Positions 25,700-35,558 are shown, counted from the first letter of the stretch. The stretch: 64,000 nt of DNA from Muribaculaceae bacterium (GCA_017462345.1 JAFTRI010000023.1:1-64000); one strand, 5' to 3'. The notes: generated by a model not told the origin, from the letters alone. Program-made: numbers and translations.

Positions 25700-28600
25700 T
25701 TAGAATGTTACGTTAACATTGAAATTAAAACTGCGCAGAGAGGGGATACCGTTGTTGTCGATACCCATTGTACCTGCACCACCTGTTGCACTCGGCATAA
25801 CCTGAGGATCAGAACCGGTGTACTTGGTCAACAGGAAGAGGTTACGTCCGGTAACCGATGCACGGAGACCCTTGATGGGGTTCTTCGAGCCGAGTTTCTT
25901 CATCAGCTTACCGAAATCGTATGCGAGAGTCACATAGCTCAGACGGATATATGAACCGTCTTCAATGAAGTTGGAAGGAACATTATAGAAATAAGTACCG
26001 GCATTGTAGCTGTCCAGGATTATAGGAGTGGTATTGGGACGATATGTTCCGTCGCCATTGGCAACCACGCCGTTGAACACCACCTCGCGGTTACGGTACT
26101 TCTCAAGGAATTCGCTCTGACCATTGCTGAAGAGGCTACGGGCAGTGTAGTTATACACATCACCTCCGCAACGACCGTCAACGAGGAATGAGAGTGAAAG
26201 GTCTTTCCATGTGAAAGTCGAGCCGAAGCCGAGCAGGAAGTCGGGTTCACGGTCGCCCAAAGGCACGTTCTTGTCCGAAGAGATCAACGGATAGCCGTTT
26301 TCATCACAGATTACCTGTCCGTCAGGAGTACGTTCGTAGTCCTTACCGACCATTGCAGTGGTAGAACCTCCTACGTTGGAAGAACAGTAGAAGTCATTGC
26401 TGATCTGAGTACCGAGGTATTCAGTCTGTCCGTCGGGAAGTTCACGGAGACGTCCGCGGTTGAAAGAGAAGTTCACATTTGCAGTCCACTGGAAGTCTTT
26501 CAATTGAAGGATATCCTGAGATGCGGTTAATTCCACACCGTAGTTCTCGATACTACCGCTGTTGAATGTCTGTAAGATCTTACCTGTTGTAGGAGACACA
26601 CGCATCGAGATAATCTGGTTGTCTACCGTAGTAGAGTAGTAAGCGACATCAAGACGGGTACGGGAGTTGAAGAAACGCAAGTCAGCACCGATTTCCCAAG
26701 AGTTGGTCATTTCAGGTTCAATCCATGATGCGCTTGAAATAGTCGGGTTCTGGCTGTAACCTCCGTCGGGGAATGTGGGCCACTGCTTGTAGTTGGTCGA
26801 GAACAGGTAGCTGGGAGAGTCCTTACCCACCTTAGCCCAGTTACCACGGAGCTTACCGTAAGAGAACCAGTCATTCTGAAGTTTGAACAATTCCGAGAAG
26901 ATGACACCGGCAGTAACTGACGGATAGAAATAAATCGGGTCACACTGCACAAGTGCTGAAGAGCCGTCGACACGTCCGGTAACTGACAACTGTGCCATAC
27001 CCTTATAGTCGAAACGGAGTTCACCGAAGTAGCCGAACTTGTTCTTATCGGTGTGGTTCAGGTACACATTGTATGAACCTGTACCGTAGTTGAGATACTC
27101 GTTGTTCAGGTTGTTCATGGAGAAGAAGTCCCCGCCGAGAACGAAATCATATCCACCCATGTTGCCGCTGTAGCTTCTCGTTTCAGAGTATTCGGCACCG
27201 AGGAAGAAGTTGAAATTGAAATTATCGTTCAGTTTCCAGAAGTAGTTACCGTTCAACTGGGCAGTGAAACGTTCGCTGCGTGAAGGAGTGAACTTGTAAG
27301 TACCGTTACTGAGCGCGATATCGTTTGCAAGCGCTACCTTGTCCTCTTCAGAGATCTCATTGAGGATAGTATTGGAGAAACGCGGATGAGTATAGGACTC
27401 GGTTGTAGTATAGCCCTTGTCATATCCGATCTTACCGGTAAACACAAGATTCTTGATCGGCTCGTAAGAAACAGAACCGTTGATCATAACACGTGTCGAC
27501 TGAGCTTCAGCCTCGTCCATATACAGGCTGTAGTAAGGAGATTCCCCTGCACCTATCTTCTGTGCAGCTGTAAGCTCATCCCAAGCATCATAACGTGCAG
27601 CATAGTTGGGATAACCGTCGGCAGTCACATAGTCAGCCATATTCTTGTTACGTGCCCATGCATATACGCTTGACATAGAATTACCGAATGAACGGGACTT
27701 GGTGTCGATATAGTTGGTAGAAAGCATGATCTTTATCTGCTCCGACGGCTTGTATTCGCCTTTCAAGTAGACACCGAGACGCTTGCGGTAATCGTTGTGA
27801 ACCACACCCTCGTTGTCCATATAGTTGGCTGAAGCGTATGCCGAGAACTTCTCGTTACCGCCTGAAATAGACACGTCATATTTCTGCATGAAACCTGTTC
27901 CGAGGAACTCGTCCACATTGTCGTAGATCTGATCTCCGGGCTGAGCTACAGGTCCCCAACCGCCGCTTGCGTTGGTAGTGTAGATACCGCTACCACCACC
28001 GATATACTTGGACTGGAGCTTGGGCAGACGTGCAACCTCAGAGATTTCCCAGCCACCGCTTGCTGTCACGGTAACCGAACCTTCCTTACCGCTCTTGGTG
28101 GTAATGAGGATTACACCGTTGGCACCTTCCTGACCGTAAAGAGCCGATGCGGCAGCTCCTTTCAACACCGACATTGTCTCGATGTCGTTGGGGTTGATGT
28201 CGGCAGCCGATGATGCACCACCACGGACAGGCATACCGTCGATTACGAACAACGGCTCATTGCTCTGGCTTGCGTTGATTGATGAAATGGCACGGATCAC
28301 GATCTGTGATGCGGCGTTGGCAGAACCTCCGGCATTCGATACCTGTACACCGGCAACCTTACCTTGCAATGAGTTGACGAAGTTGGCCGACTGACCGGCA
28401 TTAACCTCATCGGAGTTAAGCGCCTGCACCGCAAAGTTCAGTTTCTTCTTTTCCTGAACCTGACCCATTGCAGTAACCACAACCTCTTCAAGGACAGTGG
28501 AGTTCTCAGTCATCTGGACATCCACCACATTACGGCTTCCCACAGTGACACTGAGAGGATTCATACCCACATAACTAAAATTCAGAACGGCCTTGTCGTC

Positions 28601-28786
28601 TGAAACTTCGATAGCGTAATTTCCGTCTATATCGGTAGATGTCGCAGTACTTGTACCCTTAACCGCAACAGTAACACCGATAAGCGGCTCACCATCACTG
28701 GCTTGAGTAACCGTACCCGTCACAGAGCGGGCATAACCCACTACCGCAAAGAGGGAAAATAACAGAAGCAATAGCTGTTTTTTCAT
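25700..28786 (-). CDS. SusC/RagA family TonB-linked outer membrane transporter
   Basis: The 1028-residue protein has a signal peptide (MKKQLLLLLFSLFAVVGYA), then a carboxypeptidase regulatory-like domain (VTGTVTQASDGEPLIGVTVAVKGT). A plug follows with LQGKVAGVQVSN, PLFVIDGMPV and ALYGQEGANGVILITTKSG, and a 22-strand-type barrel ends FNFNVNVTF. It imports a ligand captured by the SusD partner, powered by TonB. There is no N-terminal STN domain, so direct anti-sigma signalling is not expected. It is the first gene of a five-gene operon. Confidence 0.96.
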   Translation of the reverse strand: MKKQLLLLLFSLFAVVGYARSVTGTVTQASDGEPLIGVTVAVKGTSTATSTDIDGNYAIEVSDDKAVLNFSYVGMNPLSVTVGSRNVVDVQMTENSTVLEEVVVTAMGQVQEKKKLNFAVQALNSDEVNAGQSANFVNSLQGKVAGVQVSNAGGSANAASQIVIRAISSINASQSNEPLFVIDGMPVRGGASSAADINPNDIETMSVLKGAAASALYGQEGANGVILITTKSGKEGSVTVTASGGWEISEVARLPKLQSKYIGGGSGIYTTNASGGWGPVAQPGDQIYDNVDEFLGTGFMQKYDVSISGGNEKFSAYASANYMDNEGVVHNDYRKRLGVYLKGEYKPSEQIKIMLSTNYIDTKSRSFGNSMSSVYAWARNKNMADYVTADGYPNYAARYDAWDELTAAQKIGAGESPYYSLYMDEAEAQSTRVMINGSVSYEPIKNLVFTGKIGYDKGYTTTESYTHPRFSNTILNEISEEDKVALANDIALSNGTYKFTPSRSERFTAQLNGNYFWKLNDNFNFNFFLGAEYSETRSYSGNMGGYDFVLGGDFFSMNNLNNEYLNYGTGSYNVYLNHTDKNKFGYFGELRFDYKGMAQLSVTGRVDGSSALVQCDPIYFYPSVTAGVIFSELFKLQNDWFSYGKLRGNWAKVGKDSPSYLFSTNYKQWPTFPDGGYSQNPTISSASWIEPEMTNSWEIGADLRFFNSRTRLDVAYYSTTVDNQIISMRVSPTTGKILQTFNSGSIENYGVELTASQDILQLKDFQWTANVNFSFNRGRLRELPDGQTEYLGTQISNDFYCSSNVGGSTTAMVGKDYERTPDGQVICDENGYPLISSDKNVPLGDREPDFLLGFGSTFTWKDLSLSFLVDGRCGGDVYNYTARSLFSNGQSEFLEKYRNREVVFNGVVANGDGTYRPNTTPIILDSYNAGTYFYNVPSNFIEDGSYIRLSYVTLAYDFGKLMKKLGSKNPIKGLRASVTGRNLFLLTKYTGSDPQVMPSATGGAGTMGIDNNGIPSLRSFNFNVNVTF

Positions 28787-29204
28787 AATTACTTTAATTT
28801 GTTTATATTCAAGGTTAGTTATTCACTTGCACGTCAATAAGTTGGCATCAGACCGGTTATTTATAAGCCGGTGTCATGGACACCATTAAATAGCTTTAGC
28901 TCAATTACTTATTCCTAACATTATACAATGCCGATACCGCGAACCGTCAATACAGTCCTTGCAGTATTTCATACAAATCTAACACAATATTTTAGAATAC
29001 CGCAATATTGCTAACATTAATTCACATTATTTTACCCTCACAGACATTTTTTCACACTCCGGTTTAATTCTACCCTTTTCGTCATCATACTCCCCGCCCC
29101 ATACACATTATTATATAGGCGACGGCTGCGCCCTCACCGGATACAGCCGTCATCGCTATCACTAATCACAAATCAACCTTGTATACTTTATCTTCCCCTC
29201 CCGG
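28787..29204. other. Leader and upstream region of the SusCD operon
   Basis: No gene is seen. The operon promoter lies at 28974-28981, leaving a leader of about 180 bases. The leader holds two short stems: ACCGG/CCGGT near 28850 and GGTGTC/GACACC with a three-base loop near 28870. Further upstream, a GACGGCTG/CAGCCGTC hairpin (29121-29151) without a T-run may be a terminator or operator. No regulator gene is adjacent. Confidence 0.5.
28974..28981 (-). promoter_or_regulatory. Promoter -7 element TAGATTTG of the SusCD operon
   Basis: This is a perfect TAnnTTTG match on the minus strand. The predicted transcript begins near 28967 and has a long leader, which in PULs often carries post-transcriptional control. 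Confidence 0.6.
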
Positions 29205-29402
29205 TCAACCACGTTCCTGTTGCCCTGGCTCGGAGGGATTGTTCATCATCGACACCATACGCCGCACATTACTGCTTGTCGCGTCGCGATACAATCCCAA
29301 TTGCTGTCCCGGGACTCCTGCCTGCGTGTTCTTCAACGGGTTTTTCGGATGAAGCGACTCCACATGAGCCTTCCTCCTCTGATATGCTTTTTCATTCATC
29401 AT
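29205..29402 (-). CDS. Possible small basic protein
   Basis: A 65-codon reading on the minus strand begins MMNEKAYQRRKAHVESLHP. The product would be basic, without signal peptide or membrane helix. I recognise no family. No TAnnTTTG box lies upstream. It is listed because composition and codon use look ordinary and it fills a gap; it could be chance. Confidence 0.3.
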   Translation of the reverse strand: MMNEKAYQRRKAHVESLHPKNPLKNTQAGVPGQQLGLYRDATSSNVRRMVSMMNNPSEPGQQERG

Positions 29403-29483
29403 TGTCTTCTGTATTTATTCAGTATTATAACGCCACAGACACCACACAGGTTCACCATCCTTTCATATTCGCCACAGTTTAGT

Positions 29484-29491
29484 TAACTTTG
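29484..29491 (+). promoter_or_regulatory. Promoter -7 element TAACTTTG of trmD
   Basis: This is a perfect TAnnTTTG match, 32 bases before the trmD ATG. Confidence 0.75.
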
Positions 29492-29523
29492 CTCCCGGAA
29501 TAACCCCTAATCACAGACATGCT

Positions 29524-30198
29524 ATGCGCATCGACATCCTTACCGTACTCCCCGAAATGATCGACTCTCCGCTGAACTGCTCCATACTGAAGCGCGCCCA
29601 GGACAAAGGCCTGGCACAGATTGTGGTACACAATCTGCGTGACTACACCACCAACAAGCACCGCAAGGTCGATGACTACCCGTTTGGCGGCGAAGCCGGA
29701 ATGGTAATGCAGATAGAACCGGTCGACCGTGCAATATCGGCACTCAAGAGCGAGCGCAATTATGACGAAGTGATTTTCACATCCCCCGACGGAGAACAGT
29801 TCAACCAGCCGATAGCCAACAGCATGTCACTGCTCGACAACATAATAATCCTATGCGGGCACTACAAGGGCGTGGACTACCGCATACGCGAGCACCTCAT
29901 TACCCGCGAAATCTCAGTGGGCGACTATGTACTGACAGGCGGGGAAATTCCTGCCGTGATAATTGCCGATGCAATCGTACGGCTCATTCCTGGAGCAATT
30001 GGCGACGAACAGAGTGCTCTCAGCGACTCGTTTCAGGATAATCTGCTTGCTCCGCCGGTTTATACCCGTCCGGCAGAATACAACGGCTGGAGAGTACCCG
30101 ACATCCTGCTTTCAGGCCATCAGGCACGCATCGACCAGTGGCGGCACGAGCAGGCGCTTGAACGCACCCGAAAACTCCGCCCCGATCTTCTCGGTTAG
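29524..30198 (+). CDS. trmD: tRNA (guanine37-N1)-methyltransferase
   Basis: The 224-residue protein is full length for TrmD. It has the knotted SPOUT core with [28 protein letters not shown] and [14 protein letters not shown], and the C-terminal [21 protein letters not shown] segment (here [10 protein letters not shown]). It methylates G37 next to the anticodon to prevent frameshifting. It stands apart from the rimM-rplS genes that accompany it in many bacteria, and it converges on glgB with an 8-base gap. Confidence 0.97.
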   Translation: MRIDILTVLPEMIDSPLNCSILKRAQDKGLAQIVVHNLRDYTTNKHRKVDDYPFGGEAGMVMQIEPVDRAISALKSERNYDEVIFTSPDGEQFNQPIANSMSLLDNIIILCGHYKGVDYRIREHLITREISVGDYVLTGGEIPAVIIADAIVRLIPGAIGDEQSALSDSFQDNLLAPPVYTRPAEYNGWRVPDILLSGHQARIDQWRHEQALERTRKLRPDLLG

Positions 30199-30206
30199 GC
30201 CGGCGA

Positions 30207-32249
30207 CTATCCCTGTTTCCTGCGCGGACGGCATACACGTTTTTTCTTTGTCTGGCGCAGCACCAGCGCAGAGCGGGCCGGGAGGTACAGCCTCAGCCAT
30301 TCCACGCCGTGAGGCTTGTACAGTTCATCGACAAACGTCGAATGCCTTACCGTCTCGTCGACATTACCATACCCGCCAAAATCAGGATTATCAGTCGACA
30401 TCACCATTTCATACTCCCCGCCGGGAGCAAGTATGCCGTAGTCGGTAAATGACTTGAACGGGTTGAAGTTGAATACGAAAACGAGACTGCCTCGCTTGAA
30501 CGCAAGCACCTGATCATCATCCTTTTCCCACAACTTCTCCACCGGAAGCGACTGGAAGTTCCTCACACCCTTTACAAGCGCGACCATCGCATTGTCGAAG
30601 TCATTGAGGTAATGGTATTTCAGTTCCTTGCGGTCAACAAGATCCCACTGGCGACGGGCATACTTGTGAGACCATCCGTTGCCCTCGCGCGGGAAGTCGA
30701 TCCACTCGGGGTGACCGAACTCGTTACCCATAAAGTTCAGATAGCCTCCGTTTATCGTTGCCAGAGTCACCAGACGTATCATCTTGTGCAGCGCAATACC
30801 GCGTGAGACGGTCATGTCGTCGTCACCTTTGGTCATGTGCCAATACATCTTGTCATCGATCAGCCGGAAAATCACGGTCTTGTCCCCGACTAAAGCCTGA
30901 TCGTGGCTCTCCACGTAGCTGACGGTCTTCTCATCAGCCCGCCGGTTGGTAAGTTCCCAGAAAATGGATGTCGGATGCCAGTCCTCATCCTTCTTCTCCT
31001 TGAGCATCTTAATCCAGTAGTCGGGAATACCCATAGCCATGCGGTAGTCAAACCCCATGCCACCATCCTCAAATTTCGTGGCAAGCCCGGGCATCCCGCT
31101 CATCTCTTCTGCAATAGTGATTGCATGGGGGTTCACCTCGTGAATCAGCTTATTGGCAAGCGTGAGATAAGTTATGGCATTGGTGTCCTGACCGCCATTA
31201 TAATAGTCGCCATACGAACCGAATGCCTGTCCCAGCCCGTGATTATAGTAAAGCATCGAAGTCACACCGTCAAAGCGGAAACCGTCAAACCTGAACTCAT
31301 CGAGCCAATATTTACAGTTAGACAACAGGAAATGCAGCACCTCGTTCTTCCCGTAATCGAAACACAGGGAATCCCATGCAGGATGCTCCCTGCGCTCATC
31401 TCCGTAGAAGTACTGGTTATAGCTGCCGTCAAGACGCCCTAACCCCTCGTTCTCGTTCTTCACCGCATGGGAATGCACTATATCCATTATCACGGCAATC
31501 CCTGCCTCATGCGCGGCATCGATAAGCGACTTCAGTTCCTCTGGCGTACCGAACCGGCTCGACGGTGCAAAGAAGTTGGACACATGGTAGCCGAACGATC
31601 CGTAATAAGGATGTTCCTGTATGGCCATTATCTGTATTGCATTATATCCGTCGGCAATGATACGCGGCAATATCAGGTCGCGGAACTCGGTGTAGCTCCC
31701 CACCCCTTCGCGCTCCTGTGCCATACCTATATGGCACTCATATATGAGCAACGGGGAAACCGACGGACGGAATTTCCTCACTTTCCATTTATATTCTTTC
31801 TCCGGCGACCACACCTGAGCCGAGAACACCTTGGTCTCATCATCCTGGACAACACGGTTGGCATACGCCGGGATACGCTCCCCGCATCCGCCATCCCATC
31901 GCACAATCATCTTGTAGAGATCGCCATGCTTAATGGCATCGGACTTAAGCCGCAACTCCCACACCCCGTTATCCTTACGCGTCAACCGGTACTTTATCTG
32001 CTCGTTCCACCCGGAAAAGTCCCCCACGAGGACTATTTCGGTCGCATTGGGAGCCCATTCCCGGAACACCCACCCGTCAGCCGTTCGGTGCAGTCCGAAA
32101 TAACTGTGGGCATTGGCAAACGCCTCCAACGAACCGTCGTTACGCACAAGCTCGCGTTCCTTGTTAATAGCATCATTATGCCGTCCTTCAATTGCCGGAG
32201 CATACGGCTCCAGCCACGGGTCATTCTTGATAATCGGGAGTGATTCCAT
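30207..32249 (-). CDS. glgB: 1,4-alpha-glucan branching enzyme
   Basis: The 680-residue GH13 enzyme is closer in layout to the eukaryote-like branching enzymes. A CBM48-type domain (about 58-130, FREWAPNATEIVLVGDFSGWN) precedes the barrel. Catalytic residues are visible: DIVHSH (256-261), nucleophile Asp327 in FRFDGVTSM, acid/base Glu381 in IAEEMSGMP, and SHD (448-450). It makes alpha-1,6 branches in glycogen. The last 25 residues are basic. No other glg gene is adjacent. Confidence 0.95.
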   Translation of the reverse strand: MESLPIIKNDPWLEPYAPAIEGRHNDAINKERELVRNDGSLEAFANAHSYFGLHRTADGWVFREWAPNATEIVLVGDFSGWNEQIKYRLTRKDNGVWELRLKSDAIKHGDLYKMIVRWDGGCGERIPAYANRVVQDDETKVFSAQVWSPEKEYKWKVRKFRPSVSPLLIYECHIGMAQEREGVGSYTEFRDLILPRIIADGYNAIQIMAIQEHPYYGSFGYHVSNFFAPSSRFGTPEELKSLIDAAHEAGIAVIMDIVHSHAVKNENEGLGRLDGSYNQYFYGDERREHPAWDSLCFDYGKNEVLHFLLSNCKYWLDEFRFDGFRFDGVTSMLYYNHGLGQAFGSYGDYYNGGQDTNAITYLTLANKLIHEVNPHAITIAEEMSGMPGLATKFEDGGMGFDYRMAMGIPDYWIKMLKEKKDEDWHPTSIFWELTNRRADEKTVSYVESHDQALVGDKTVIFRLIDDKMYWHMTKGDDDMTVSRGIALHKMIRLVTLATINGGYLNFMGNEFGHPEWIDFPREGNGWSHKYARRQWDLVDRKELKYHYLNDFDNAMVALVKGVRNFQSLPVEKLWEKDDDQVLAFKRGSLVFVFNFNPFKSFTDYGILAPGGEYEMVMSTDNPDFGGYGNVDETVRHSTFVDELYKPHGVEWLRLYLPARSALVLRQTKKKRVCRPRRKQG

Positions 32250-32279
32250 GAGTTAAGGTATTGTTTAGTCTGTTTGCTA

Positions 32280-32287
32280 CAAACTTA
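32280..32287 (-). promoter_or_regulatory. Promoter -7 element TAAGTTTG of glgB
   Basis: This is a perfect TAnnTTTG match on the minus strand, 30 bases before the glgB ATG. Confidence 0.7.
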
Positions 32288-32405
32288 GCAAAATTTCCGC
32301 AACCGCAACACATTCCCGTCACAATATTTTCACTGCCGCAACATAAGTCCGGCAAAATCACGGCAAAATCATCCCCAAACTGTTGCACGTAACAAAAACT
32401 TTGAT

Positions 32406-32413
32406 TACCTTTG
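32406..32413 (+). promoter_or_regulatory. Promoter -7 element TACCTTTG of tRNA-Leu
   Basis: This TAnnTTTG match lies 10 bases before the mature tRNA 5' end. Confidence 0.75.
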
Positions 32414-32423
32414 CCCCCGCTAA

Positions 32424-32505
32424 GCCCAGATGGCGGAATCGGTAGACGCGCTGGTCTCAAACACCAGTGGGGCGACCCATCCCGGTTCGATCCCGGGTCT
32501 GGGTA
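32424..32505 (+). tRNA. tRNA-Leu(CAA)
   Basis: The acceptor GCCCAGA pairs with TCTGGGT (first pair G-U). The anticodon arm CTGGT-CTCAAAC-ACCAG gives anticodon CAA. There is a long variable region and a GGTTCGATCC T-arm. No CCA is encoded. Confidence 0.96.
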
Positions 32506-32507
32506 CT

Positions 32508-32547
32508 GAATCGGAGAAGGAACAACCCCCTCTCCGATTCTTATTTT
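32508..32547 (+). terminator. Terminator after tRNA-Leu
   Basis: A perfect 10-bp stem, GAATCGGAGA with TCTCCGATTC, is followed by TTATTTT. Confidence 0.85.
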
Positions 32548-32563
32548 ACAGTTATTAAATCTC

Positions 32564-33577
32564 ATGAGAAACGATACAGCCCAATCGACAACGGCACTGA
32601 TCGCCGAAAACAGGACATTCCTGATGGGAATCTCCATGATTATCATCATGATTTTCCATCAATACTTCGTTCACGGCAACATTCTACTGAATGCCATAAG
32701 CATCTACGGCAACTACGGCGTGGACATTTTTCTATTCGCCTCAGGTTTCGGACTTGCCTATTCCTTGCAGAAAAACGACACGCTGACTTTTTATAAGCGA
32801 AGGTTGACACGGATCATCCCCGCATGTATATTGATAGGCTCAATCAAAGCCCTTATCACCGGTTTTGCCCCACCGTCAATAGCATTCCTGGCCGTGGACG
32901 CCTACACCAACCTGCACTATACATGGAAAACATTCTTAGGGCTCGACCTGTGGTTTATCCGCGCTATCCTGCTCCTGTACCTGCTCGCGCCACTTATAAA
33001 CTCGGCATTCAACCGATTCAACAAGCTGTCTGTGCTCATTTCAGGATTCATTCTCGGAACCCTCCTCACATATTTTTATCCGTTCCACGACGGCACCATC
33101 GACTGGATTGCTCCCCGCATCCCGTCATTCATTTTCGGAATGTACATCGCAAAAGCCGATTTCCGGCAGACAAAATCCTCACTGATAACTGGCGGCATTG
33201 CACTCATCTTAGCCGTCACGCTTAAAGCCCTCGTGTTCAAAGGGATTCTTAATTGCCCGACATTTGTCAGGTGTGACATGACATACATCCTTTTCGCCAT
33301 TTCACTTCCCATGATATGCACATTCCTGATATGGCTAAAGAAATACCTGTCAGCCATAAAACTGACATCTTCATGCAACTATATCGGAAGTATCACCCTG
33401 GAAATATACCTTTGCCACGAATTCCTCTACAAATGCATATATAACTTCCTATGCAACAATAATTTACCCCAAAATTGGGGGGGACTTGCAACAGCTATGG
33501 GAATATCCATCCTGTGTGCAGCCGCGGCCAACTGCACCATAAACGCATTTTTCCGCCGTTCAAGCCGGAAATCCTGA
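32564..33577 (+). CDS. Acyltransferase 3 family membrane protein
   Basis: The 337-residue protein has about ten hydrophobic helices. Near the N-terminus are the MIFHQYF and YGNYGVDIFLFASGFGLAYS segments of the acyltransferase 3 (PF01757) family, with the conserved His followed by the G-V-x-I-F-F/L-x-x-S-G-F motif. Such enzymes O-acylate surface sugars or peptidoglycan in the inner membrane. It starts 17 bases after the tRNA-Leu terminator with no clear promoter of its own, so it may depend on read-through. No polysaccharide genes are nearby to name a substrate. Confidence 0.85.
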   Translation: MRNDTAQSTTALIAENRTFLMGISMIIIMIFHQYFVHGNILLNAISIYGNYGVDIFLFASGFGLAYSLQKNDTLTFYKRRLTRIIPACILIGSIKALITGFAPPSIAFLAVDAYTNLHYTWKTFLGLDLWFIRAILLLYLLAPLINSAFNRFNKLSVLISGFILGTLLTYFYPFHDGTIDWIAPRIPSFIFGMYIAKADFRQTKSSLITGGIALILAVTLKALVFKGILNCPTFVRCDMTYILFAISLPMICTFLIWLKKYLSAIKLTSSCNYIGSITLEIYLCHEFLYKCIYNFLCNNNLPQNWGGLATAMGISILCAAAANCTINAFFRRSSRKS

Positions 33578-33585
33578 CAGCAGCA

Positions 33586-34041
33586 TTACTCTCCGGGGAC
33601 AATCTTGGCAAGTACCCACTTGCCGCCGATACGTTTGAACTCAAACGTATGGGTATAGTATGACTCGACCCATCCGCAATCGAGATACACTGTGTTACGC
33701 TGCATTTCACCCCACTGCTGATAATACAAGCCGTCACCCGGATTCGGTTCGTATGGCAGTTTTGCCACAAAATTTGAAGGCGCAAGCACCGACTTGTATT
33801 CGGCACGCTGGGCTGCAGTCAGCTTGATACGCGAATTACAGAACTCCTCATCAGTAGAGAATTTCTCGATGAATTGGCTGAATGGCTCAGCTCCCTGATT
33901 CCATACTTCAGCACCGTTCTTCATGTTTTCGACACTCTCCTTTACATCTTTGGAGTACAATTCAGCCAGCTCGGCATTCGACAGCTGCGCATAGCAGCAT
34001 ACAGCAAAGAAAATCCCGGAAACAAACGTCAATAATCTCAT
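33586..34041 (-). CDS. Small exported protein, DUF4348-like
   Basis: The protein has 151 residues with a signal peptide (MRLLTFVSGIFFAVCCYAQ). The mature part (FSQFIEKFSTDEEFCNSRIKL ... YTHTFEFKRIGGKWVLAKI) recalls Bacteroidales DUF4348 proteins with an NTF2/cystatin-like fold; I am not certain of the family. It is probably periplasmic, role unknown. It converges with the acyltransferase (9-base gap). Confidence 0.7.
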   Translation of the reverse strand: MRLLTFVSGIFFAVCCYAQLSNAELAELYSKDVKESVENMKNGAEVWNQGAEPFSQFIEKFSTDEEFCNSRIKLTAAQRAEYKSVLAPSNFVAKLPYEPNPGDGLYYQQWGEMQRNTVYLDCGWVESYYTHTFEFKRIGGKWVLAKIVPGE

Positions 34042-34067
34042 TTTAAGCCTATTAATTATTTATTCCA

Positions 34068-34075
34068 CAAAATTA
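34068..34075 (-). promoter_or_regulatory. Promoter -7 element TAATTTTG of the DUF4348-like gene
   Basis: This is a TAnnTTTG match on the minus strand, 26 bases before the start. Confidence 0.7.
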
Positions 34076-34119
34076 GCCATAAATTTCATTAAGCACGTCA
34101 ATAATTTTCACTTTTTTCG

Positions 34120-34127
34120 TAAGTTTG
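34120..34127 (+). promoter_or_regulatory. Promoter -7 element TAAGTTTG of the DUF2851 gene
   Basis: This TAnnTTTG match lies 23 bases before the ATG. Together with the box at 34068 it forms a divergent promoter pair. Confidence 0.72.
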
Positions 34128-34150
34128 CACATCAACGTCATTTACCCGCG

Positions 34151-35431
34151 ATGGAGAAACTGATGCAATACGTGTGGCAACACCGTCTATGGTTACAGCA
34201 GGATATGCGCACTGTGGACGGGCGCATAGTGCAGGTAATAGACCCCGGACAGCTCAACACCGGTGCCGGTCCCGATTTCTTCAACGCCAAGGTGAAAATC
34301 AACGGGGAAATATGGGTAGGCAACATCGAGATCCATGTCCGCGCAAGCGACTGGATGCGACACGGCCACGACAAAGATCCGGCATACGATTCAGTGATTC
34401 TGCACGTGGTCGGCAAGGATGACATAGCCGTGAGACGCAGCAACGGGGAGACGATTCCGCAACTGCGCATGCCATGTTCTCCCGACTTCAGTTCCCGATA
34501 CAGTGAACTCGTGGGGCAGGCTGCGACAGAGCTGCCGTGCAGTACCATCATTTCCCTATTGCCGGAGATATATCTCACCGACTGGATTGCGACACTTGCC
34601 CATGAACGCCTTTACAACAAAGTAGACAGGATAAACAACCTGCTACAGCGGAATGCCGGAGATTGGGAAGAGACATGCTACATAACACTGGCACGATGCC
34701 TGGGATTCGGAACAAACAGCGATTCTTTTGAGCGGCTTGCATTGAGCCTGCCGTTACGCTTCATGGGGAAACACAGTGACTCGCTGCTAAGCATCGAAGC
34801 CTTGCTGTTCGGACAATCGGGTCTACTCGACAACGCGCCTTCCGACGCCCCTTACGTCACCCGGCTCATCACAGAATACCGTTTCCTTGCCGGCAAGTTC
34901 TCGCTCCGCCGTCCGGAAAACCTCGGTTGGCGTATGGCCCGGATGCGTCCGCCCAACTTCCCCCATCGGCGCATAGCCATGCTTGCTACACTCATTCATG
35001 GCGGATTCCGCCTCATGTCCGACATCATCTCAGCCACGGATGAAACCTCGGCCAGCAATCTGTTTCGCCGGAAACTCACAGGCTATTGGGCCACACATTA
35101 CAATTTCGGTCCCACAAGAGCGAGACAGCCGCTTGCGTTAAGCGAAAGCTCCCTTAGCATCATTCTGATAAACACAGTAATCCCGCTCACGTATGCCTAT
35201 GGGGTTTCACGTGGCGACAACACTATATGCGACCGCGCCACAACAATGCTCCAGTCACTAAAGCCGGAGAGAAATTCAATAATAACCCTGTTTGACCGTG
35301 CCGGTATAAAATGTCCTGACGCCTTTACCTCCCAGGCTCTAATCCAGCTACGGCGCGAATACTGCGAACCCCGCAAATGCCTGTACTGCCGCATAGGTCA
35401 CCGTATGCTCGCAGCAAAAGTCAAGCCATAA
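34151..35431 (+). CDS. DUF2851 family protein
   Basis: The 426-residue soluble protein has the family hallmarks LNTGAGPDFFNAKVKINGEIWVGNIEIHVRASDW near residues 35-67 and a C-terminal CxxxxCLYCRIGHRML cysteine group. The N-terminal part looks like a nuclease-type fold (PDFFNA ... NIEIH), but no activity is established for the family. It appears to be single-gene, with its own promoter. Confidence 0.88.
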   Translation: MEKLMQYVWQHRLWLQQDMRTVDGRIVQVIDPGQLNTGAGPDFFNAKVKINGEIWVGNIEIHVRASDWMRHGHDKDPAYDSVILHVVGKDDIAVRRSNGETIPQLRMPCSPDFSSRYSELVGQAATELPCSTIISLLPEIYLTDWIATLAHERLYNKVDRINNLLQRNAGDWEETCYITLARCLGFGTNSDSFERLALSLPLRFMGKHSDSLLSIEALLFGQSGLLDNAPSDAPYVTRLITEYRFLAGKFSLRRPENLGWRMARMRPPNFPHRRIAMLATLIHGGFRLMSDIISATDETSASNLFRRKLTGYWATHYNFGPTRARQPLALSESSLSIILINTVIPLTYAYGVSRGDNTICDRATTMLQSLKPERNSIITLFDRAGIKCPDAFTSQALIQLRREYCEPRKCLYCRIGHRMLAAKVKP

Positions 35432-35465
35432 AAAACGGATGCCGTCCAGACACCCGATTTACCGG

Positions 35466-35539
35466 TGGAGTATAGCGGACTCGAACCGCTCACCTCGACA
35501 CTGCCAGTGTCGCGCTCTAGCCAGATGAGCTAATACCCC
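35466..35539 (-). tRNA. tRNA-Ala(GGC)
   Basis: On the minus strand the acceptor GGGGTAT pairs with ATACTCC. The anticodon arm CGACA-CTGGCAG-TGTCG gives anticodon GGC, and GGTTCGAGTCC forms the T-arm. The gene has 74 bases, discriminator A, and no encoded CCA. Confidence 0.95.
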
Positions 35540-35550
35540 TTTTTTCTTTG

Positions 35551-35558
35551 CAAAGATA
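35551..35558 (-). promoter_or_regulatory. Promoter -7 element TATCTTTG of tRNA-Ala
   Basis: This is a perfect match on the minus strand, 11 bases before the tRNA 5' end. Confidence 0.75.

Noticed and set aside
31467..32243. 258-codon plus-strand reading frame
   Set aside because: Antisense to glgB, whose catalytic motifs are intact.
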